Origin: Salmonella enterica subsp. enterica serovar Choleraesuis
GTDB lineage: Bacteria > Pseudomonadota > Gammaproteobacteria > Enterobacterales > Enterobacteriaceae
DNA length: 64,000 bases
Reading direction: 5' to 3'
Assembly: GCA_022846635.1 (NCBI GenBank)
Contig: AP025685.1
Coordinates: 4,154,001-4,218,000, forward strand
How positions within the stretch are numbered: the stretch's first letter is position 1; each line of letters starts with the position of its first letter. A model generated the notes under the pieces. It was not told the DNA's origin. It saw nothing but the letters and a program-made list of their open reading frames with translations, and made no database searches. Made by a program: the position numbers and the translations under genes. Shown piece by piece: positions 33,978-43,646 of this stretch.

Positions 33978-33992
33978 GCACTAATTTGGTGC
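33978..33992 (+). promoter_or_regulatory. NtrC binding site in the glnL promoter
   Basis: GCACTAATTTGGTGC is a full consensus NtrC site 20 bases before the glnL start codon. In E. coli NtrC represses the glnL promoter from such a site, which keeps NtrB/NtrC levels in balance. Confidence 0.85.
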
Positions 33993-34011
33993 ATTACCTG
34001 GAGAACGGCGA

Positions 34012-35061
34012 ATGGCAACAGGTGAGCTGCCCGATGCGGGGCTAATTATTAACGCACAAATTACCAGTATTCTGCTGGTTGATGATGCGCTGGCCGTACG
34101 TTACGCCAACCCTGCGGCTCAGCAGCTGCTGGCCCAAAGCTCCCGCAAACTGTTCGGCACCCCGCTTCCAGACCTGCTGAGTTACTTCTCGCTCAATCTT
34201 GAGCTGCTTAAAGAGAGCCTGGCAGCCGATCAGGGTTTTACCGACAACGAAGTGACGCTGGTGATTGATGGCCGCTCACACATTCTTTCCCTGACCGCAC
34301 AACGTATGGCCGATGGCCAGATTTTGCTGGAACTGTCGCCGCTGGATAATCAGCGCCGCCTGAGCCAGGAGCAACTGCAACAGGCGCAACAGGTCGCCGC
34401 CCGCGATTTAGTGCGGGGCCTGGCCCACGAAATTAAAAACCCGCTCGGCGGGCTGCGCGGCGCGGCGCAATTATTAAGTAAAGCGTTACCCGACCCGTCG
34501 CTGCTGGAATACACCAAAATCATTATCGAGCAGGCAGACCGGCTGCGTAATCTGGTTGACCGACTGCTCGGACCGCAGCATCCGGGAATGCATGTGACCG
34601 AAAGCATTCATAAAGTCGCGGAACGGGTGGTAAACCTGGTATCGCTGGAGCTGCCGGATAATGTCACCCTGGTACGTGATTACGACCCTAGCATGCCGGA
34701 GCTGCTGCACGACCCGGATCAGATTGAGCAGGTGCTGCTCAATATTGTGCGTAACGCTCTACAGGCGCTGGGCAGTGAAGGCGGGCAAATTGTGCTACGC
34801 ACCCGCACGGCCTTTCAGATAACGCTGCACGGCGCGCGCTACCGGCTGGCGGCGCGAATAGATATAGAAGATAACGGCCCGGGAATACCCGCCCTGCTTC
34901 AGGACACCCTGTTCTATCCGATGGTGAGCGGGCGCGAAGGCGGCACAGGGCTTGGGCTATCCATCGCCCGCAGCCTTATCGATCAACACTCGGGAAAAAT
35001 TGAATTTACCAGTTGGCCTGGTCATACCGAATTTTCGGTGTACCTGCCCATTCGCAAGTAG
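34012..35061 (+). CDS. glnL: Nitrogen-sensing histidine kinase NtrB
   Basis: 349 residues, soluble cytoplasmic sensor. An N-terminal PAS domain (residues about 10-100) precedes the dimerisation and phosphoacceptor region [20 protein letters not shown] with the autophosphorylated His near 139. The ATP-binding domain follows with N box ([14 protein letters not shown]), G1 (DNGPGIP) and G2 ([13 protein letters not shown]). It phosphorylates or dephosphorylates GlnG according to the PII protein state. It lies 8 bases before glnG in a two-gene unit with an NtrC operator at its promoter. Confidence 0.96.
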   Translation: MATGELPDAGLIINAQITSILLVDDALAVRYANPAAQQLLAQSSRKLFGTPLPDLLSYFSLNLELLKESLAADQGFTDNEVTLVIDGRSHILSLTAQRMADGQILLELSPLDNQRRLSQEQLQQAQQVAARDLVRGLAHEIKNPLGGLRGAAQLLSKALPDPSLLEYTKIIIEQADRLRNLVDRLLGPQHPGMHVTESIHKVAERVVNLVSLELPDNVTLVRDYDPSMPELLHDPDQIEQVLLNIVRNALQALGSEGGQIVLRTRTAFQITLHGARYRLAARIDIEDNGPGIPALLQDTLFYPMVSGREGGTGLGLSIARSLIDQHSGKIEFTSWPGHTEFSVYLPIRK

Positions 35062-35069
35062 GGGTTTGT

Positions 35070-36485
35070 ATGCAACGTGGAATAGCCTGGATAGTCGATG
35101 ACGATAGTTCCATTCGCTGGGTTCTGGAACGCGCGCTCACCGGAGCCGGCCTGAACTGCACCACGTTTGAGAGCGGCCGCGAGGTTCTGGATGCTCTGGC
35201 AACCAAGACGCCGGATGTATTGTTATCAGACATTCGCATGCCGGGTATGGATGGCCTGACGCTACTTAAGCAAATAAAACAGCGTCATCCGATGCTTCCG
35301 GTCATCATTATGACCGCTCACTCAGATCTGGAAGCCGCGGTAAATGCTTACCAGCAGGGGGCTTTTGACTATCTGCCTAAGCCTTTTGATATTGATGAGG
35401 CTACCGCGCTGGTTGAGCGGGCTATCAATCATTATCAGGAGCAGCAGCAGCAGCAGCCGCGCGATACGCCAGACCTTGGCCCGACAACTGACATTATCGG
35501 CGAAGCCCCGGCGATGCAGGATGTATTCCGCATCATCGGGCGGCTGTCTCGCTCATCCATTAGCGTTCTGATTAACGGCGAGTCCGGTACCGGTAAAGAA
35601 CTGGTTGCTCATGCTCTCCATCGCCACAGCCCGCGCGCCAAAGCGCCGTTTATTGCGCTCAATATGGCGGCGATCCCGCGCGATTTAATTGAGTCCGAGC
35701 TTTTTGGCCATGAGAAAGGGGCATTTACCGGGGCCAATCAAATTCGCCAGGGGCGTTTCGAACAGGCCGATGGCGGCACGCTATTTCTGGATGAGATTGG
35801 GGATATGCCGCTCGATGTACAGACCCGACTGTTAAGGGTGCTGGCCGATGGGCAGTTTTATCGGGTAGGCGGCTACGCTCCGGTAAAAGTAGACGTACGT
35901 ATTATCGCCGCCACCCATCAGAACCTTGAGAAACGCGTTCAGGAAGGAAAGTTTCGTGAGGATCTATTCCACCGTCTGAATGTGATTCGCGTACATTTGC
36001 CACCGTTGCGCGAGCGCCGTGAAGATATCCCGCGTCTGGCTCGCCACTTCCTGCAGGAAGCCGCTCGTGAGCTGGGAGTCGATGCCAAACTACTGCATCC
36101 GGATACCGAAGCTGCCCTGACTCGCCTGACCTGGTCTGGCAATGTGCGCCAGCTGGAAAATACCTGCCGCTGGCTGACGGTCATGGCCGCGGGGCAGGAG
36201 GTGCTAACCCAGGATCTACCGCCGGAGCTATTCGAGCAGCCGGCCAGTGCCACCAGCAAAACGGTGGGTGCCGACAACTGGGCCTCGCTGCTGGCACAGT
36301 GGGCAGATCGGGCACTGCGCTCCGGACATCAGGACTTGCTTTCTGAGGCTCAGCCGGAGCTTGAGCGTACGCTGCTTACCACCGCGCTGCGCCATACTCA
36401 GGGCCATAAACAGGAAGCCGCCAGGTTGCTGGGATGGGGGCGTAATACCCTTACCCGCAAGCTAAAAGAGCTGGGTATGGAGTAA
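35070..36485 (+). CDS. glnG: Nitrogen regulator NtrC
   Basis: 471 residues. Receiver domain with phosphorylated Asp in [12 protein letters not shown] near residue 54, then a Gln-rich linker (EQQQQQQP, 140-147, slightly longer than usual). The AAA+ sigma-54 activation domain has GESGTGKE (Walker A), the GAFTGA loop and [13 protein letters not shown] (Walker B). A Fis-type helix-turn-helix ([24 protein letters not shown]) ends the protein. The start [17 protein letters not shown] at 35070 was chosen over an upstream ATG inside glnL because it is the conserved NtrC N-terminus. Confidence 0.96.
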   Translation: MQRGIAWIVDDDSSIRWVLERALTGAGLNCTTFESGREVLDALATKTPDVLLSDIRMPGMDGLTLLKQIKQRHPMLPVIIMTAHSDLEAAVNAYQQGAFDYLPKPFDIDEATALVERAINHYQEQQQQQPRDTPDLGPTTDIIGEAPAMQDVFRIIGRLSRSSISVLINGESGTGKELVAHALHRHSPRAKAPFIALNMAAIPRDLIESELFGHEKGAFTGANQIRQGRFEQADGGTLFLDEIGDMPLDVQTRLLRVLADGQFYRVGGYAPVKVDVRIIAATHQNLEKRVQEGKFREDLFHRLNVIRVHLPPLRERREDIPRLARHFLQEAARELGVDAKLLHPDTEAALTRLTWSGNVRQLENTCRWLTVMAAGQEVLTQDLPPELFEQPASATSKTVGADNWASLLAQWADRALRSGHQDLLSEAQPELERTLLTTALRHTQGHKQEAARLLGWGRNTLTRKLKELGME

Positions 36486-36595
36486 CTATCGGGGCAATTG
36501 TAAAAACACCTGGATTGGCGCTAAAAGCGGCAATTTTGTACTTTACTGTCACGTCAGGATAAGTATGATCGGCGCGTTCACGCGGAGGAGTTGTG

Positions 36596-36718
36596 ATGCT
36601 CGAATCAGTTATTCAGATGCTGTCGCAGGGAGCCGAAGCCGGGGCCGCCGCCAGCCACTCGCCACAAACGGCGATTGCCGCGCTGCTGTGTGCCGCGTTG
36701 GTTAACTTCCTAAATTAA
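36596..36718 (+). CDS. yshB: Small membrane protein YshB
   Basis: 40 codons: MLESVIQMLSQGAEAGAAASH, then SPQTAIAALLCAALVNFLN. E. coli YshB (36 residues, MLESIINLVSSG..SHTPQTAVAAVLCAAM) has the same start, the same SPQTA/TPQTA junction and a hydrophobic C-terminal helix, and the same location downstream of glnG. The version here has four extra residues (GAEAGAAA). A strong GGAGGAG ribosome-binding site precedes the ATG. In Salmonella YshB has been linked to intracellular survival, as I recall; the molecular role is unknown. Confidence 0.88.
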   Translation: MLESVIQMLSQGAEAGAAASHSPQTAIAALLCAALVNFLN

Positions 36719-36720
36719 TA

Positions 36721-36752
36721 AAAAACCCCTCTCTGATGAGAGGGGTTTTTTG
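36721..36752. terminator. Bidirectional terminator between yshB and hemN
   Basis: AACCCCTCTC and GAGAGGGGTT pair around TGAT, with A5 before and T6 after the stem. It sits 2 bases after the yshB stop and touches the hemN 3' end. Confidence 0.9.
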
Positions 36753-36753
36753 T

Positions 36754-38127
36754 TTAGATAACTCGCGAGAACTGCTGCAAGTGCGCTTTACGGCGCAGAT
36801 AGATATCAAAACACATACAAATATTGCGAATCAGAAGGCGGCCTTTTGGCGTCACCTGTATCGACTTATCACTGACAGTTACCAGCCCATCCTGAGCCAG
36901 CGGCGCCAGCAATTGCAGGTCTTCGGCAAAATAGTCGCTGAAATTAAGATCCCAATGACGTTCGATTTCCCCGAAGCTAAGCTGGAAATTGCAGATAAGC
37001 GCTTTAATGACGTCGCGGCGTACACAGTCGTCACGGGTTAACGTCAATCCACGCCACAGGGCATTGCCTTTACTATCAATCTGCTGGTAATAGCGCTTCA
37101 GCTCTTTCTGGTTCTGGGAGTAACTATCGCCGATCATACTAATCGCCGATACGCCCAGCCCCAGCAGGTCGGTATCGCCCTGAGTGGTGTAACCCTGGAA
37201 GTTGCGATGCAACACACCGTCACGCTGTGCGATGGCCAGCTCATCCGTTGGCCGGGCAAAGTGATCCATGCCAATGAACTGGTAACCGTTAGTGGTCAGG
37301 AAACCAATCGTCTGTTGCAGGATATCCAGCTTCTGCTGGGCCGATGGCAGATCGCCATCTTTTATCTTGCGCTGAGCGGCAAACAGATTCGGCAAATGCG
37401 CGTAATTGAAGACACTTAGCCTGTCGGGGTTAAGGTCAGCTACGCGTTGCAGCGTGTAGGCGAAGCTATCGGCGGTCTGTTTCGGCAGGCCGTAGATAAG
37501 ATCGATATTGGTGGAAGTAAAACCAACTTCCCGGGCGCGGTTAAGCAGCGCAAAAATGAATTCTTCATCCTGCTCGCGATTAACCAATACCTGAACTTCT
37601 TTATTAAAGTCCTGCACGCCCATGCTCAGGCGGGTAAACCCTTCCTGATACAGATGATCGATAACATCCAGCTCTATTTCACGCGGATCGACTTCAATAG
37701 AGAGTTCAGCTTCATTATCAAACACGAAATGACGGCGCAGAATCGTCATCAGACGCGTTATCTGGGCTTTATCCAGATAGGTCGGCGTGCCGCCGCCCCA
37801 GTGCATTTGACGAACCCTGCGGTCGGTAAATAAAGGAGCGCGGTGAATTATCTCCTGCTCCAGCACGTCCAGATACTGATCGGCCTTATGCTGCTGGCGG
37901 GTAACAACTTTATTGCAACCACAGAAATAGCAAAGCTTGTGGCAGAAAGGAATATGGACATAGAGTGACAGCGGACGGCCAGGATATCTCGCCACGGCGC
38001 CTGCAAAAGCGGCATCGCCAAATTGCTCTGAAAACTCAAGTGCGGTGGGGTAGGACGTATAACGCGGTCCCGAATAGTTGTATTTCTGGATCAGGGCCAG
38101 ATCCCAGTCAATTAGCTGCTCAGTCAT
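36754..38127 (-). CDS. hemN: Oxygen-independent coproporphyrinogen III dehydrogenase HemN
   Basis: 457 residues, same length as E. coli HemN. This radical SAM enzyme decarboxylates coproporphyrinogen III to protoporphyrinogen IX under anaerobic conditions. The SAM cluster motif is in HIPFCHKLCYFCGCNKVV (CxxxCxxC plus a further Cys, residues 58-72), followed by MHWGGGTPTYL near 110 and NIDLIYGLPKQT near 208. The ATG overlaps the stop of a small upstream open reading frame (ATGA), suggesting translational coupling. The yihI-hemN order is the same as in E. coli. Confidence 0.96.
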   Translation of the reverse strand: MTEQLIDWDLALIQKYNYSGPRYTSYPTALEFSEQFGDAAFAGAVARYPGRPLSLYVHIPFCHKLCYFCGCNKVVTRQQHKADQYLDVLEQEIIHRAPLFTDRRVRQMHWGGGTPTYLDKAQITRLMTILRRHFVFDNEAELSIEVDPREIELDVIDHLYQEGFTRLSMGVQDFNKEVQVLVNREQDEEFIFALLNRAREVGFTSTNIDLIYGLPKQTADSFAYTLQRVADLNPDRLSVFNYAHLPNLFAAQRKIKDGDLPSAQQKLDILQQTIGFLTTNGYQFIGMDHFARPTDELAIAQRDGVLHRNFQGYTTQGDTDLLGLGVSAISMIGDSYSQNQKELKRYYQQIDSKGNALWRGLTLTRDDCVRRDVIKALICNFQLSFGEIERHWDLNFSDYFAEDLQLLAPLAQDGLVTVSDKSIQVTPKGRLLIRNICMCFDIYLRRKAHLQQFSRVI

Positions 38128-38300
38128 TCTCTTTCCTCACGTCGCCGCCTGCGCGAACGTCCTGGCAGCCTACCCATCCTTTGGGTGATGAGCCGGTTGC
38201 GCAGCCTTTCACGCTGGCGCGATAACCGCCGTAGTTTAACGAATAACCACAGCAGATAACACACCAACGGTATGGCTACTATCAGAACCGGCAGTCCCAT
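38124..38300 (-). CDS. Candidate 58-residue single-span membrane protein upstream of hemN
   Basis: The frame reads MGLPVLIVAIPLVCYLLWLF, then VKLRRLSRQRERLRNRLITQ and RMGRLPGRSRRRRREERE. A single hydrophobic helix (residues 2-20) is followed by a very basic tail, consistent with an inner-membrane protein with its C-terminus in the cytoplasm. Its TGA overlaps the hemN ATG. It fills the gap between yihI (12 bases upstream) and hemN. The ribosome-binding site is weak, so the start is uncertain. I recall DUF2489 proteins encoded between yihI and hemN in Vibrio with a similar N-terminal anchor, so this may be a shortened relative; that is inference. Confidence 0.5.
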   Translation of the reverse strand: MGLPVLIVAIPLVCYLLWLFVKLRRLSRQRERLRNRLITQRMGRLPGRSRRRRREERE

Positions 38301-38312
38301 GACGTATGTAAG

Positions 38313-38819
38313 TTAGTTACCGCCTTTGAGAAGACGCATCATATCTTCTTTGCCATCGTCTTCTTCTTCATCTTCTTCGTCATCGTAAGAAAGGCCGAGC
38401 TGTTGCATCAGCTCATCAATGCGGTCGAGTTTCTGGTCGACCCAGGCTTGCTCTTCTGCATTGAGCGTTTCACCTTCTTCGATACGTTCTAACAGCTGAT
38501 CCAGGCGCTCGTTATTCTCCAGTAACTCCAGCTCTTCTTGTGGGGTCATCGGTTTCTCGCTTTTTGGTTTTGGCGGCTGTTTAGTGACCGGGGCAAGGCC
38601 ACGGCCTAAAGGAACCGGAGTTTTGCTGCCGATACGAGGATCTTTCGCGGCACCACCTGAGCGTCCGCCTTTGCTGCCAGCGTCACCGCCGGTAGCGCGG
38701 CTGCCCGCAGCGTGCCCACGATGTTTTTTCTGACGCTTGCGGTCGCGACTTTCCTGATTCAGTTCTTCCCGGGTTTTGCGGTTATTTTTACCGCGTGCTG
38801 CTGAGTTCTGTTGCTTCAT
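38313..38819 (-). CDS. yihI: Der GTPase-activating protein YihI
   Basis: 168 residues. YihI stimulates the ribosome-assembly GTPase Der and restrains its activity in early growth. The N-terminal half is basic and low complexity ([25 protein letters not shown], then Gly/Ser/Ala-rich), the middle has [28 protein letters not shown], and the C-terminus is highly acidic ([15 protein letters not shown]), as in E. coli. It is the gene after csrC on the same strand, followed by the candidate small protein and hemN. Confidence 0.94.
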   Translation of the reverse strand: MKQQNSAARGKNNRKTREELNQESRDRKRQKKHRGHAAGSRATGGDAGSKGGRSGGAAKDPRIGSKTPVPLGRGLAPVTKQPPKPKSEKPMTPQEELELLENNERLDQLLERIEEGETLNAEEQAWVDQKLDRIDELMQQLGLSYDDEEDEEEDDGKEDMMRLLKGGN

Positions 38820-38973
38820 AATTAATTCGTCTTTGGCCGTTTCTTCACAGTATATACCTGCCGGCTCCAGCCTGAAGGTCTGTCAGCACGAACCCGGGAA
38901 GCACATAGCCTTTCTCGGATAACAAGGTATTTGCGCCGGAATCTAACAGAAAGTCGATGAGGATTACAGCACG

Positions 38974-39219
38974 AAAAAAGGCGACAGTCTGACTGTCGCC
39001 TTTTTCCGATCTGATGCCTGATTAAGGCTATCATCCATGTCTGCCGATGACTCCCTGTCATTCCCTCTGCAAACAGCTTCCCTACTGTTGTTCCATTTCC
39101 CTATACAAGCATCATCCTGATGCGTGGCTTCCTGCCAATCCTGCCTTCGTCTTCTTGACGTTCCCTGGTATCTCGTCCTGAGATTTTTCTTCCCTGTGAG
39201 GCTCCCTGCCTCTGAAGAC
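38974..39219 (-). ncRNA. csrC: CsrC regulatory RNA
   Basis: Located between engB and yihI and transcribed towards yihI, as in E. coli. On the minus strand it carries about a dozen GGA motifs, mostly in AGGGA or AGGA contexts in small hairpins, from CAGGGAGCC near 39205 to GGAAAAAG at 39002. It ends in the terminator GGCGACAGTC-T-GACTGTCGCC (38980-39000) with TTTTTT, the same terminator stem as E. coli CsrC. CsrC sequesters the RNA-binding protein CsrA. The 5' end is estimated. Half-sites TGTAAGACA (39272-39280) and TGTCTTACG further upstream may bind UvrY. Confidence 0.9.
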
Positions 39220-39482
39220 TAATTTACAAGGAGTGCCCAACTGGTTTTGTGATCACCGTCACGCACTATCGGTGTAAGACAGTCATAAACACACCTACTT
39301 TACTGATTTTATTGATATTTACATAAATAAAAACAGCCTGGTCTCAATGATCCTATAGCCAATGTCTCACACGCGCTGTAGGTATGTCTTACGTGTAATC
39401 CCATACTCTTTGCTTATATCGCGAGGTCGGGCGCGGGTTCAGGTATACTCACCACAACGTTGCACTTTCGGAGATAGCTATT

Positions 39483-40112
39483 TTGACCACCTGGAATTAT
39501 CAACTGACGCATTTTGTCACCAGCGCGCCAGATATTCGTCACCTTCCCGCAGATACCGGGATCGAAGTGGCTTTCGCCGGGCGTTCGAACGCCGGAAAGT
39601 CCAGCGCCTTAAACACACTGACCAATCAAAAAAGCCTGGCACGTACCAGTAAAACCCCGGGCCGTACTCAGCTGATTAACCTGTTTCAGGTTGCTGAGGG
39701 CAAGCGGCTGGTCGACCTGCCGGGATATGGCTATGCCCAGGTTCCTGAAGAGATGAAGCTCAAATGGCAGCGTGCGCTGGGTGAATACCTGCAAAAGCGT
39801 GAATGCCTGAAGGGATTGGTCGTACTGATGGATATCCGTCATCCGCTTAAAGATCTCGACCAGCAGATGATTGCCTGGGCCGTTGATAGCGGAATTCCTG
39901 TAATGGTATTGCTGACTAAGGCCGACAAACTTGCCTCAGGTGCCCGTAAAGCTCAGCTGAATATGGTACGTGAAGCGGCTCTCGCCTTTAACGGCGATGT
40001 TCAGGTTGAAGCATTCTCTTCACTGAAAAAAATGGGTGTGGATAAACTGCGCGCTAAGCTGGACAACTGGTACAACACGCTCGATGAGCAGGTAGAACTG
40101 GAAGAAGAGTAA
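39483..40112 (+). CDS. engB: Ribosome-biogenesis GTPase EngB/YihA
   Basis: 209 residues. An essential GTPase needed for assembly of the 50S subunit. G motifs are [12 protein letters not shown] (P-loop, about residues 33-44), TPGRTQ (switch I, about 60), DLPGYGYA (switch II), LLTKADKL (guanine specificity) and SSLKK. The start codon is TTG, preceded by GGAGATAG, which agrees with the TTG start in E. coli; the first ATG lies far inside. The gene is alone between the csrC promoter region and a terminator, convergent with spf. Confidence 0.95.
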   Translation: MTTWNYQLTHFVTSAPDIRHLPADTGIEVAFAGRSNAGKSSALNTLTNQKSLARTSKTPGRTQLINLFQVAEGKRLVDLPGYGYAQVPEEMKLKWQRALGEYLQKRECLKGLVVLMDIRHPLKDLDQQMIAWAVDSGIPVMVLLTKADKLASGARKAQLNMVREAALAFNGDVQVEAFSSLKKMGVDKLRAKLDNWYNTLDEQVELEEE

Positions 40113-40128
40113 AAAACCATTTAAAACA

Positions 40129-40162
40129 ACATGGTGCGCTTTAAACGTGCCATGTTTTTTTT
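40129..40162 (+). terminator. engB terminator
   Basis: ACATGG and CCATGT pair, with a further GCG/CGT(G) extension inside, followed by eight T. It lies 17 bases after the engB stop and is convergent with the spf terminator. Confidence 0.8.
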
Positions 40163-40175
40163 ATATTTAGCCCAA

Positions 40176-40283
40176 TAAAAAACGCCCCAGCCATTTCTGA
40201 CTGGGGCGGCTAAAAATTCAGCCAAATCCGATTACGTGAAGTAAAAGGTCTGAAAGATAGAACATCTTACCTCTGTACCCTAC
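40176..40283 (-). ncRNA. spf: Spot 42 RNA
   Basis: On the minus strand GTAGGGTACAGAGGTAAGAT starts at 40283 and the sequence is nearly identical to E. coli Spot 42 through TTCACGTAATCGGATTTGGC. It ends in the terminator CGCCCCAGTCAGAAATGGCTGGGGCG with TTTTTT. Differences are confined to the last 40 bases. Spot 42 is an Hfq-dependent RNA that represses secondary-carbon-source genes and is itself repressed by CRP-cAMP. It lies downstream of polA, as in E. coli. Confidence 0.97.
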
Positions 40284-40427
40284 GCCGCTAACTCTACTCT
40301 CTTTTTCCCGATCTAAAAAGCATTTTTTGTAGTTTTTTTTCACTATTTCACGAGCCAAATGCAAAGGGCATCACAAAAAGCTATGAAGAGTGTTGCTTAA
40401 TTACAAGAGTTTCTTATGGATTGGCGC

Positions 40428-43217
40428 TTAATGCGCCACATCCCAGTTAGCGCCATGGCCCACTTCCACCAGCAACGGAACATCAAGTTTCAGGCTGTTT
40501 TCCATCAGCTGATGCACCTTCGCGGTGACGGCTTCTACGTCGTCCTGATGCACTTCAAAGACCAGTTCATCGTGTACCTGCATTATCATGCGCACCCGCG
40601 GCTTTTCGCTCTGCAGCCAGTTATCGACATCAATCATGGCTCGCTTAATGATATCCGCAGCGGTGCCCTGCATCGGCGCGTTGATAGCCGCACGCTCGGC
40701 CCCGGCGCGGCGCGCTCCGTTGCTCGATTTTATGTCCGGCAGATAAAGGCGACGCCCTTCGAGAGTTTCTACATAACCCTGCTCTTTGGCCTGCTGACGG
40801 GTTCTTTCCATATATTCCAGGACGCCAGGGTAGCGCTCGAAGTAGAGATCCATATATTTTTGGGCCTCTTTGCGCGGAATATTCAGCTGACGCGCCAGAC
40901 CGAAAGCGCTCATACCGTAAATCAGCCCGAAGTTGATAGCTTTGGCGCTGCGACGCTGTTCGCTGGTTACCTGCTCCAGCGGGATACCAAACACTTCCGA
41001 TGCCGTGGCGCGGTGGATATCTTTCCCTTCGGCAAAGGCCGATAGCAACCCTTTATCGCGCGACAGATGCGCCATAATCCGCAGCTCAATCTGCGAGTAG
41101 TCCGCAGAGACGATTTCATAGTCTTTCGGCGCGATAAACGCCTGGCGGATACGACGCCCTTCATCATTGCGAACCGGGATGTTTTGCAGGTTAGGATCGG
41201 TTGATGACAGGCGGCCTGTCGCCGTAACGGCCTGATGATAGGAGGTATGGACCCGCCCGGTTTTCGGGTTAATCATCAGCGGTAGTTTATCGGTATAGGT
41301 CGACTTAAGCTTCGCCAGCCCGCGGTGCTCAAGAATAACTTTCGGCAGCGGGTAGTCGAGAGCCAGCTCTTCCAGCACCTCTTCCGAAGTGGACGGTGCG
41401 CCACCAGGCGTTTTCTTCAGCGGCTTGATGCCCTGCTTTTCAAACAGGATTGTTTGCAGCTGTTTAGGCGACGATAGATTGAAAGCCTCCCCTGCCAGCT
41501 CATGGGCCTTCTGTTCCAGCTCCGCCAGGCGCGTTGCCAGCTCCTGCGAATGCGCATGCAACACCGCCGGGTCGATCATTACCCCGTTACGCTCAACCCG
41601 AGATAATACCGGAACCAGCGGCATCTCTATATTTTCAAAGATATTGCGCGGCCCGGCCTGCTGCTCAAGCTCTGGCCACATTTTAAGATGCAGCTGCAGG
41701 GTGACGTCAGCGTCTTCTGCCGCGTAGCGGCCAGCTTCCTCAAGCGCAATCTGGTTGAAGGTAAGCTGTTTTTTACCTTTACCGGCAATCTCTTCAAAAG
41801 TGATAGTTTTATGGTTTAGCCAGCGCTGAGCGAGGCTATCCATATCGTGGCGGCCTGCCACGCTATCCAGAATGTAGGATTCCAGCATGGTATCAAAGGC
41901 GATGCCGCGCAGCGTGATTCCATAGTTGTCCAGAATACCGCGATCGTATTTCAGGTTCTGGCCCACCTTAAGCAGCTTCTCATCTTCCAGCAGAGGCTTA
42001 AGCAGCTCAAGCACCCGCTCGCGGGAAATCTGGGCGGGGGCATCCAGATAATCATGAGCAACCGGCACATAGGCGGCAAGGCCCGGCTCGATGGCAAACG
42101 ACAGACCAACCAGATTGGCATTGTGGTTGTCCAGGCTGTCGGTTTCGGTATCAAAGGCAAACAGAGGGGCCTGTTTTAGCTTTTCGATCCAGGCTTGCAG
42201 GGTAGTTTCATCCAGAACCGTTTCATAACCTTCAGCCGACAAAGAAGCTACCGGTGCGGCTTGCTCTGCGGCCGGAGCCGCTGTCGTGGCAACAGCGGCT
42301 TTGCGGGCGGTAGAGCCTTTACTCTGCAGCCAGCTGCCAGACTGTATATCAGCAATCCAGCGTTTAAATTCGTATTGGTTAAACAGGGCCAGCAGAGCAT
42401 CGGCATCCGGCGCCTGCACGCTTAACTCGTCGCAGGTCAGCTCCAGCTCAACATCGGTTTTGATAGTCGCCAGTTTATATGACAGGTAGGCCAGCTCTTT
42501 ATTATCTTCAAGCTTAGCGGCCATCGTTTTGGAGCCGCGGAATGACAGACCGGCAATTTTTTCCGGCTCTCCATACAGCGCATCCAGGCCCCCTAGCCCT
42601 TGCAGCAGCGCCTGGGCCGTTTTTGCCCCCACGCCCGGCACGCCGGGAATGTTATCGGAGGAATCGCCCATCAGCGCCAGGTAATCGATAATTAGCGACG
42701 GCGGCACGCCATATTTTTCCTCAACCTCTTCTGGCCCCAGAATGGTATTGGTCATGGTATTGATAAGGGTAATCCCAGGCGTCACCAGCTGAGCCATATC
42801 TTTATCGCCAGTACTGATAAGTACCGGGCGTCCGGCCCGTTCAGCCTCCATTGCCAGGGTGCCGATAACATCATCGGCTTCTACGCCGGAAACGGCCAGC
42901 AGCGGCAGCCCCATCGCTTTCACCATAGTGTGCAATGGCTCTATCTGGGCGCGTAAGTCGTCCGGCATTGGCGGACGATGTGATTTATAGTCCTCAAACA
43001 GCTCGTCCCGGAAGGTTTTACCTTTAGCATCAAACACCACGGCAACATGCGTCGGGTTGTACTGCATCATCATGCTGCGCAGCATATTCAACACGCCATA
43101 CATCGCTCCGGTCGGCTCGCCCGCACTGTTAGTCAGCGGAGGGAAGGCGTGATACGCCCGATAAAGATATGAGGATCCGTCTACGAGGATGAGGGGGTTT
43201 TCTGCTATCTGCACCAT
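40428..43217 (-). CDS. polA: DNA polymerase I
   Basis: 929 residues. It replaces RNA primers and fills repair gaps. The 5' nuclease domain occupies about residues 1-320 ([48 protein letters not shown]), the 3'-5' exonuclease 330-520 ([11 protein letters not shown], with DEDD residues), and the polymerase 520-929 ([41 protein letters not shown]). The start [16 protein letters not shown] was chosen over an in-frame ATG 20 codons upstream because it is the conserved N-terminus. The protein ends [10 protein letters not shown]. Confidence 0.97.
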   Translation of the reverse strand: MVQIAENPLILVDGSSYLYRAYHAFPPLTNSAGEPTGAMYGVLNMLRSMMMQYNPTHVAVVFDAKGKTFRDELFEDYKSHRPPMPDDLRAQIEPLHTMVKAMGLPLLAVSGVEADDVIGTLAMEAERAGRPVLISTGDKDMAQLVTPGITLINTMTNTILGPEEVEEKYGVPPSLIIDYLALMGDSSDNIPGVPGVGAKTAQALLQGLGGLDALYGEPEKIAGLSFRGSKTMAAKLEDNKELAYLSYKLATIKTDVELELTCDELSVQAPDADALLALFNQYEFKRWIADIQSGSWLQSKGSTARKAAVATTAAPAAEQAAPVASLSAEGYETVLDETTLQAWIEKLKQAPLFAFDTETDSLDNHNANLVGLSFAIEPGLAAYVPVAHDYLDAPAQISRERVLELLKPLLEDEKLLKVGQNLKYDRGILDNYGITLRGIAFDTMLESYILDSVAGRHDMDSLAQRWLNHKTITFEEIAGKGKKQLTFNQIALEEAGRYAAEDADVTLQLHLKMWPELEQQAGPRNIFENIEMPLVPVLSRVERNGVMIDPAVLHAHSQELATRLAELEQKAHELAGEAFNLSSPKQLQTILFEKQGIKPLKKTPGGAPSTSEEVLEELALDYPLPKVILEHRGLAKLKSTYTDKLPLMINPKTGRVHTSYHQAVTATGRLSSTDPNLQNIPVRNDEGRRIRQAFIAPKDYEIVSADYSQIELRIMAHLSRDKGLLSAFAEGKDIHRATASEVFGIPLEQVTSEQRRSAKAINFGLIYGMSAFGLARQLNIPRKEAQKYMDLYFERYPGVLEYMERTRQQAKEQGYVETLEGRRLYLPDIKSSNGARRAGAERAAINAPMQGTAADIIKRAMIDVDNWLQSEKPRVRMIMQVHDELVFEVHQDDVEAVTAKVHQLMENSLKLDVPLLVEVGHGANWDVAH

Positions 43218-43646
43218 AATGTTCCGGGCCTGATTGGGAATGTGGTCTAAAGGATGCCATAGGCGGCACGCAAACATGAACTTTTGTCGCGTGAAAAGCG
43301 CATTATCCCGAGGATCTTCACGATCTTCGGAACTTAAAGCCTGTGGATAAGTTTGTGAACAAAAAAATAACGCGATAATAATATCGTTATATCAGTATAT
43401 TTTAATCTTATAAAAAACATATTTATCAAATAGATATAGTGTTATCACGGTCAAATGTGGATGCCGGATTGCATTTTCTTTATTGTGGATATTGACAGCG
43501 ATATAACTAAAATGCCTTACACTGTAATTTCTACCCCCTGGGACCCGGTACCGCCTCGGATGGCCTACTATCCATGATAGCGTTTCTGATAATATTGACG
43601 ACTTGTCACTTATCAGACTTTATTTAGAAGATCCCAGTTCACCAAT
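43218..43646. promoter_or_regulatory. polA-yihG intergenic region with DnaA boxes
   Basis: TGTGGATAA at 43342-43350 is a perfect DnaA box (TTATCCACA on the other strand), TGTGGATAT at 43484-43492 has one mismatch, and TGTGGATG occurs at 43456. The stretch 43361-43440 is very AT-rich. DnaA is reported to stimulate polA in E. coli. The divergent yihG promoter must also lie here; TTGACA occurs at 43492-43497, without an obvious partner at the right distance. Confidence 0.6.

Noticed and set aside
43342-43492. Possible chromosomal replication origin
   Set aside because: There are only a few DnaA boxes, no cluster of GATC sites or 13-mer repeats, and the E. coli origin neighbours gidA and mioC are absent. 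A DnaA-controlled polA promoter is the simpler reading.
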